Below are positions 7,837 to 8,159 of a stretch of 8,159 nucleotides of DNA, piece after piece. Location: positions 1-8,159 of the forward strand of contig WTKI01000222.1 in NCBI GenBank assembly GCA_011524425.1. Reading direction: 5' to 3'. A program made the position numbers and the translations under genes. The first letter of the stretch is position 1. Each line of letters starts with the position of its first letter. The DNA comes from Altererythrobacter sp. GTDB taxonomy: Bacteria > Pseudomonadota > Alphaproteobacteria > Sphingomonadales > Sphingomonadaceae. Under the pieces are notes generated by a model. The model had not been told where the DNA came from and made no database searches. It saw nothing but the letters and a program-made list of their open reading frames with translations.

Positions 7837-8159
7837 TTAGAAAAGGCTCACGCTGCGCAACATTGTCGCGAAACGGCCACGGGCACGTTGGGGTGCTGCT
7901 TCTGCTGGAACAGCAGTGTCATTTGCGACCTTCTGGTCAAGCTTGACACGCAAAGCGTCTGACATTTCCTGATCGTCAAGCGACACGGCCTTCGCAAAGG
8001 CGCGCAAGAAGCCGAAAGTATGCACGCGACTGGGCAAGCGATCAAACGCTTCGCTCTCCAGCGCTTTGAGATAGTGACAGGAAACCTTCGTTCGCGCAGC
8101 AACATCTGCAACGCTCATGCCGGCGTCACGCCGCGCTGTCGCAAGGCGTTCCCCTATAC
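7837..8159 (-). CDS. RodZ-like helix-turn-helix protein, 5' end cut by window edge, apparently without membrane segment
   Basis: The reading frame stays open to the right edge, so the real start lies outside; the internal ATG at 8118 is not the start, because the preceding residues IGERLATARRDAG are a normal part of the domain. The 106 visible residues contain a Cro/C1-type helix-turn-helix of the RodZ class: GERLATARRDAGMSVADVAA, then TKVSCHYLKALESEAFDRLP and SRVHTFGFLRAFAKAVSLD. In RodZ this domain sits in the cytoplasm and binds MreB. RodZ proteins continue with a basic linker, one transmembrane helix and a periplasmic domain. Here only 44 residues follow SLDD, with an Ala/Pro-rich linker and a basic tail RARGRFATMLRSVSLF, then TAA. 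No hydrophobic segment is seen. The stop is 21 bp from that of convergent gltD. It may be a short HTH-only relative or a 3'-truncated RodZ; a DNA-binding role is equally possible. Confidence 0.8.
   Translation of the reverse strand, partial: IGERLATARRDAGMSVADVAARTKVSCHYLKALESEAFDRLPSRVHTFGFLRAFAKAVSLDDQEMSDALRVKLDQKVANDTAVPAEAAPQRARGRFATMLRSVSLF

Noticed and set aside
7837..8118. RodZ-like gene starting at the ATG at 8118
   Set aside because: Codons upstream of 8118 continue the same conserved helix (IGERLATARRDAG) to the window edge, so the start must lie outside.
1..8159. CRISPR array, tRNA, rRNA, insertion sequence or attachment site
   Set aside because: Reading through both strands showed no regularly spaced repeats, no cloverleaf-like sequence, no transposase coding and no paired terminal repeats.

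Overview
The window looks like ordinary chromosomal DNA of an alphaproteobacterium. I lean to Sphingomonadales (Erythrobacter/Sphingomonas-like). The reasons are moderately GC-rich coding sequence, a glutamate synthase large subunit of the long bacterial type with a particular C-terminal extension, and a RodZ-type helix-turn-helix gene of a kind common in that order. The lineage call is inference from remembered protein style, not from a search.

Layout. Positions 1-708 (minus) hold the first 236 codons of a thiolase (acetyl-CoA C-acyltransferase) that runs off the left edge. Upstream of it on the same strand, 834-1283, is a complete MaoC-family (R)-hydratase/dehydratase. The two probably form a small acyl-CoA metabolism unit, read maoC then thiolase, with a 125-bp gap. 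A 421-bp divergent intergenic region (1284-1704) separates this pair from gltB and is rich in small inverted repeats. On the plus strand, gltB (1705-6357) and gltD (6379-7815) encode the two subunits of NADPH-dependent glutamate synthase, 21 bp apart and certainly co-transcribed. A hairpin wraps the gltD stop codon. Converging on it from the right is a partial minus-strand gene (7837-8159) for a RodZ-like helix-turn-helix protein whose start lies beyond the window and which appears to lack the usual membrane segment.

Function. GltB and GltD together make two glutamates from glutamine and 2-oxoglutarate, completing the GS-GOGAT ammonium assimilation route. GltB hydrolyses glutamine, channels ammonia and reduces iminoglutarate on FMN. 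GltD collects electrons from NADPH through FAD and iron-sulfur clusters. The thiolase/MaoC pair handles beta-ketoacyl-CoA and enoyl-CoA or related thioesters and has no evident mechanistic link to glutamate synthase.

I found no mobile element, CRISPR array, RNA gene or clearly novel system. The items most worth checking are the repeat-rich divergent intergenic region and the short RodZ-like protein.
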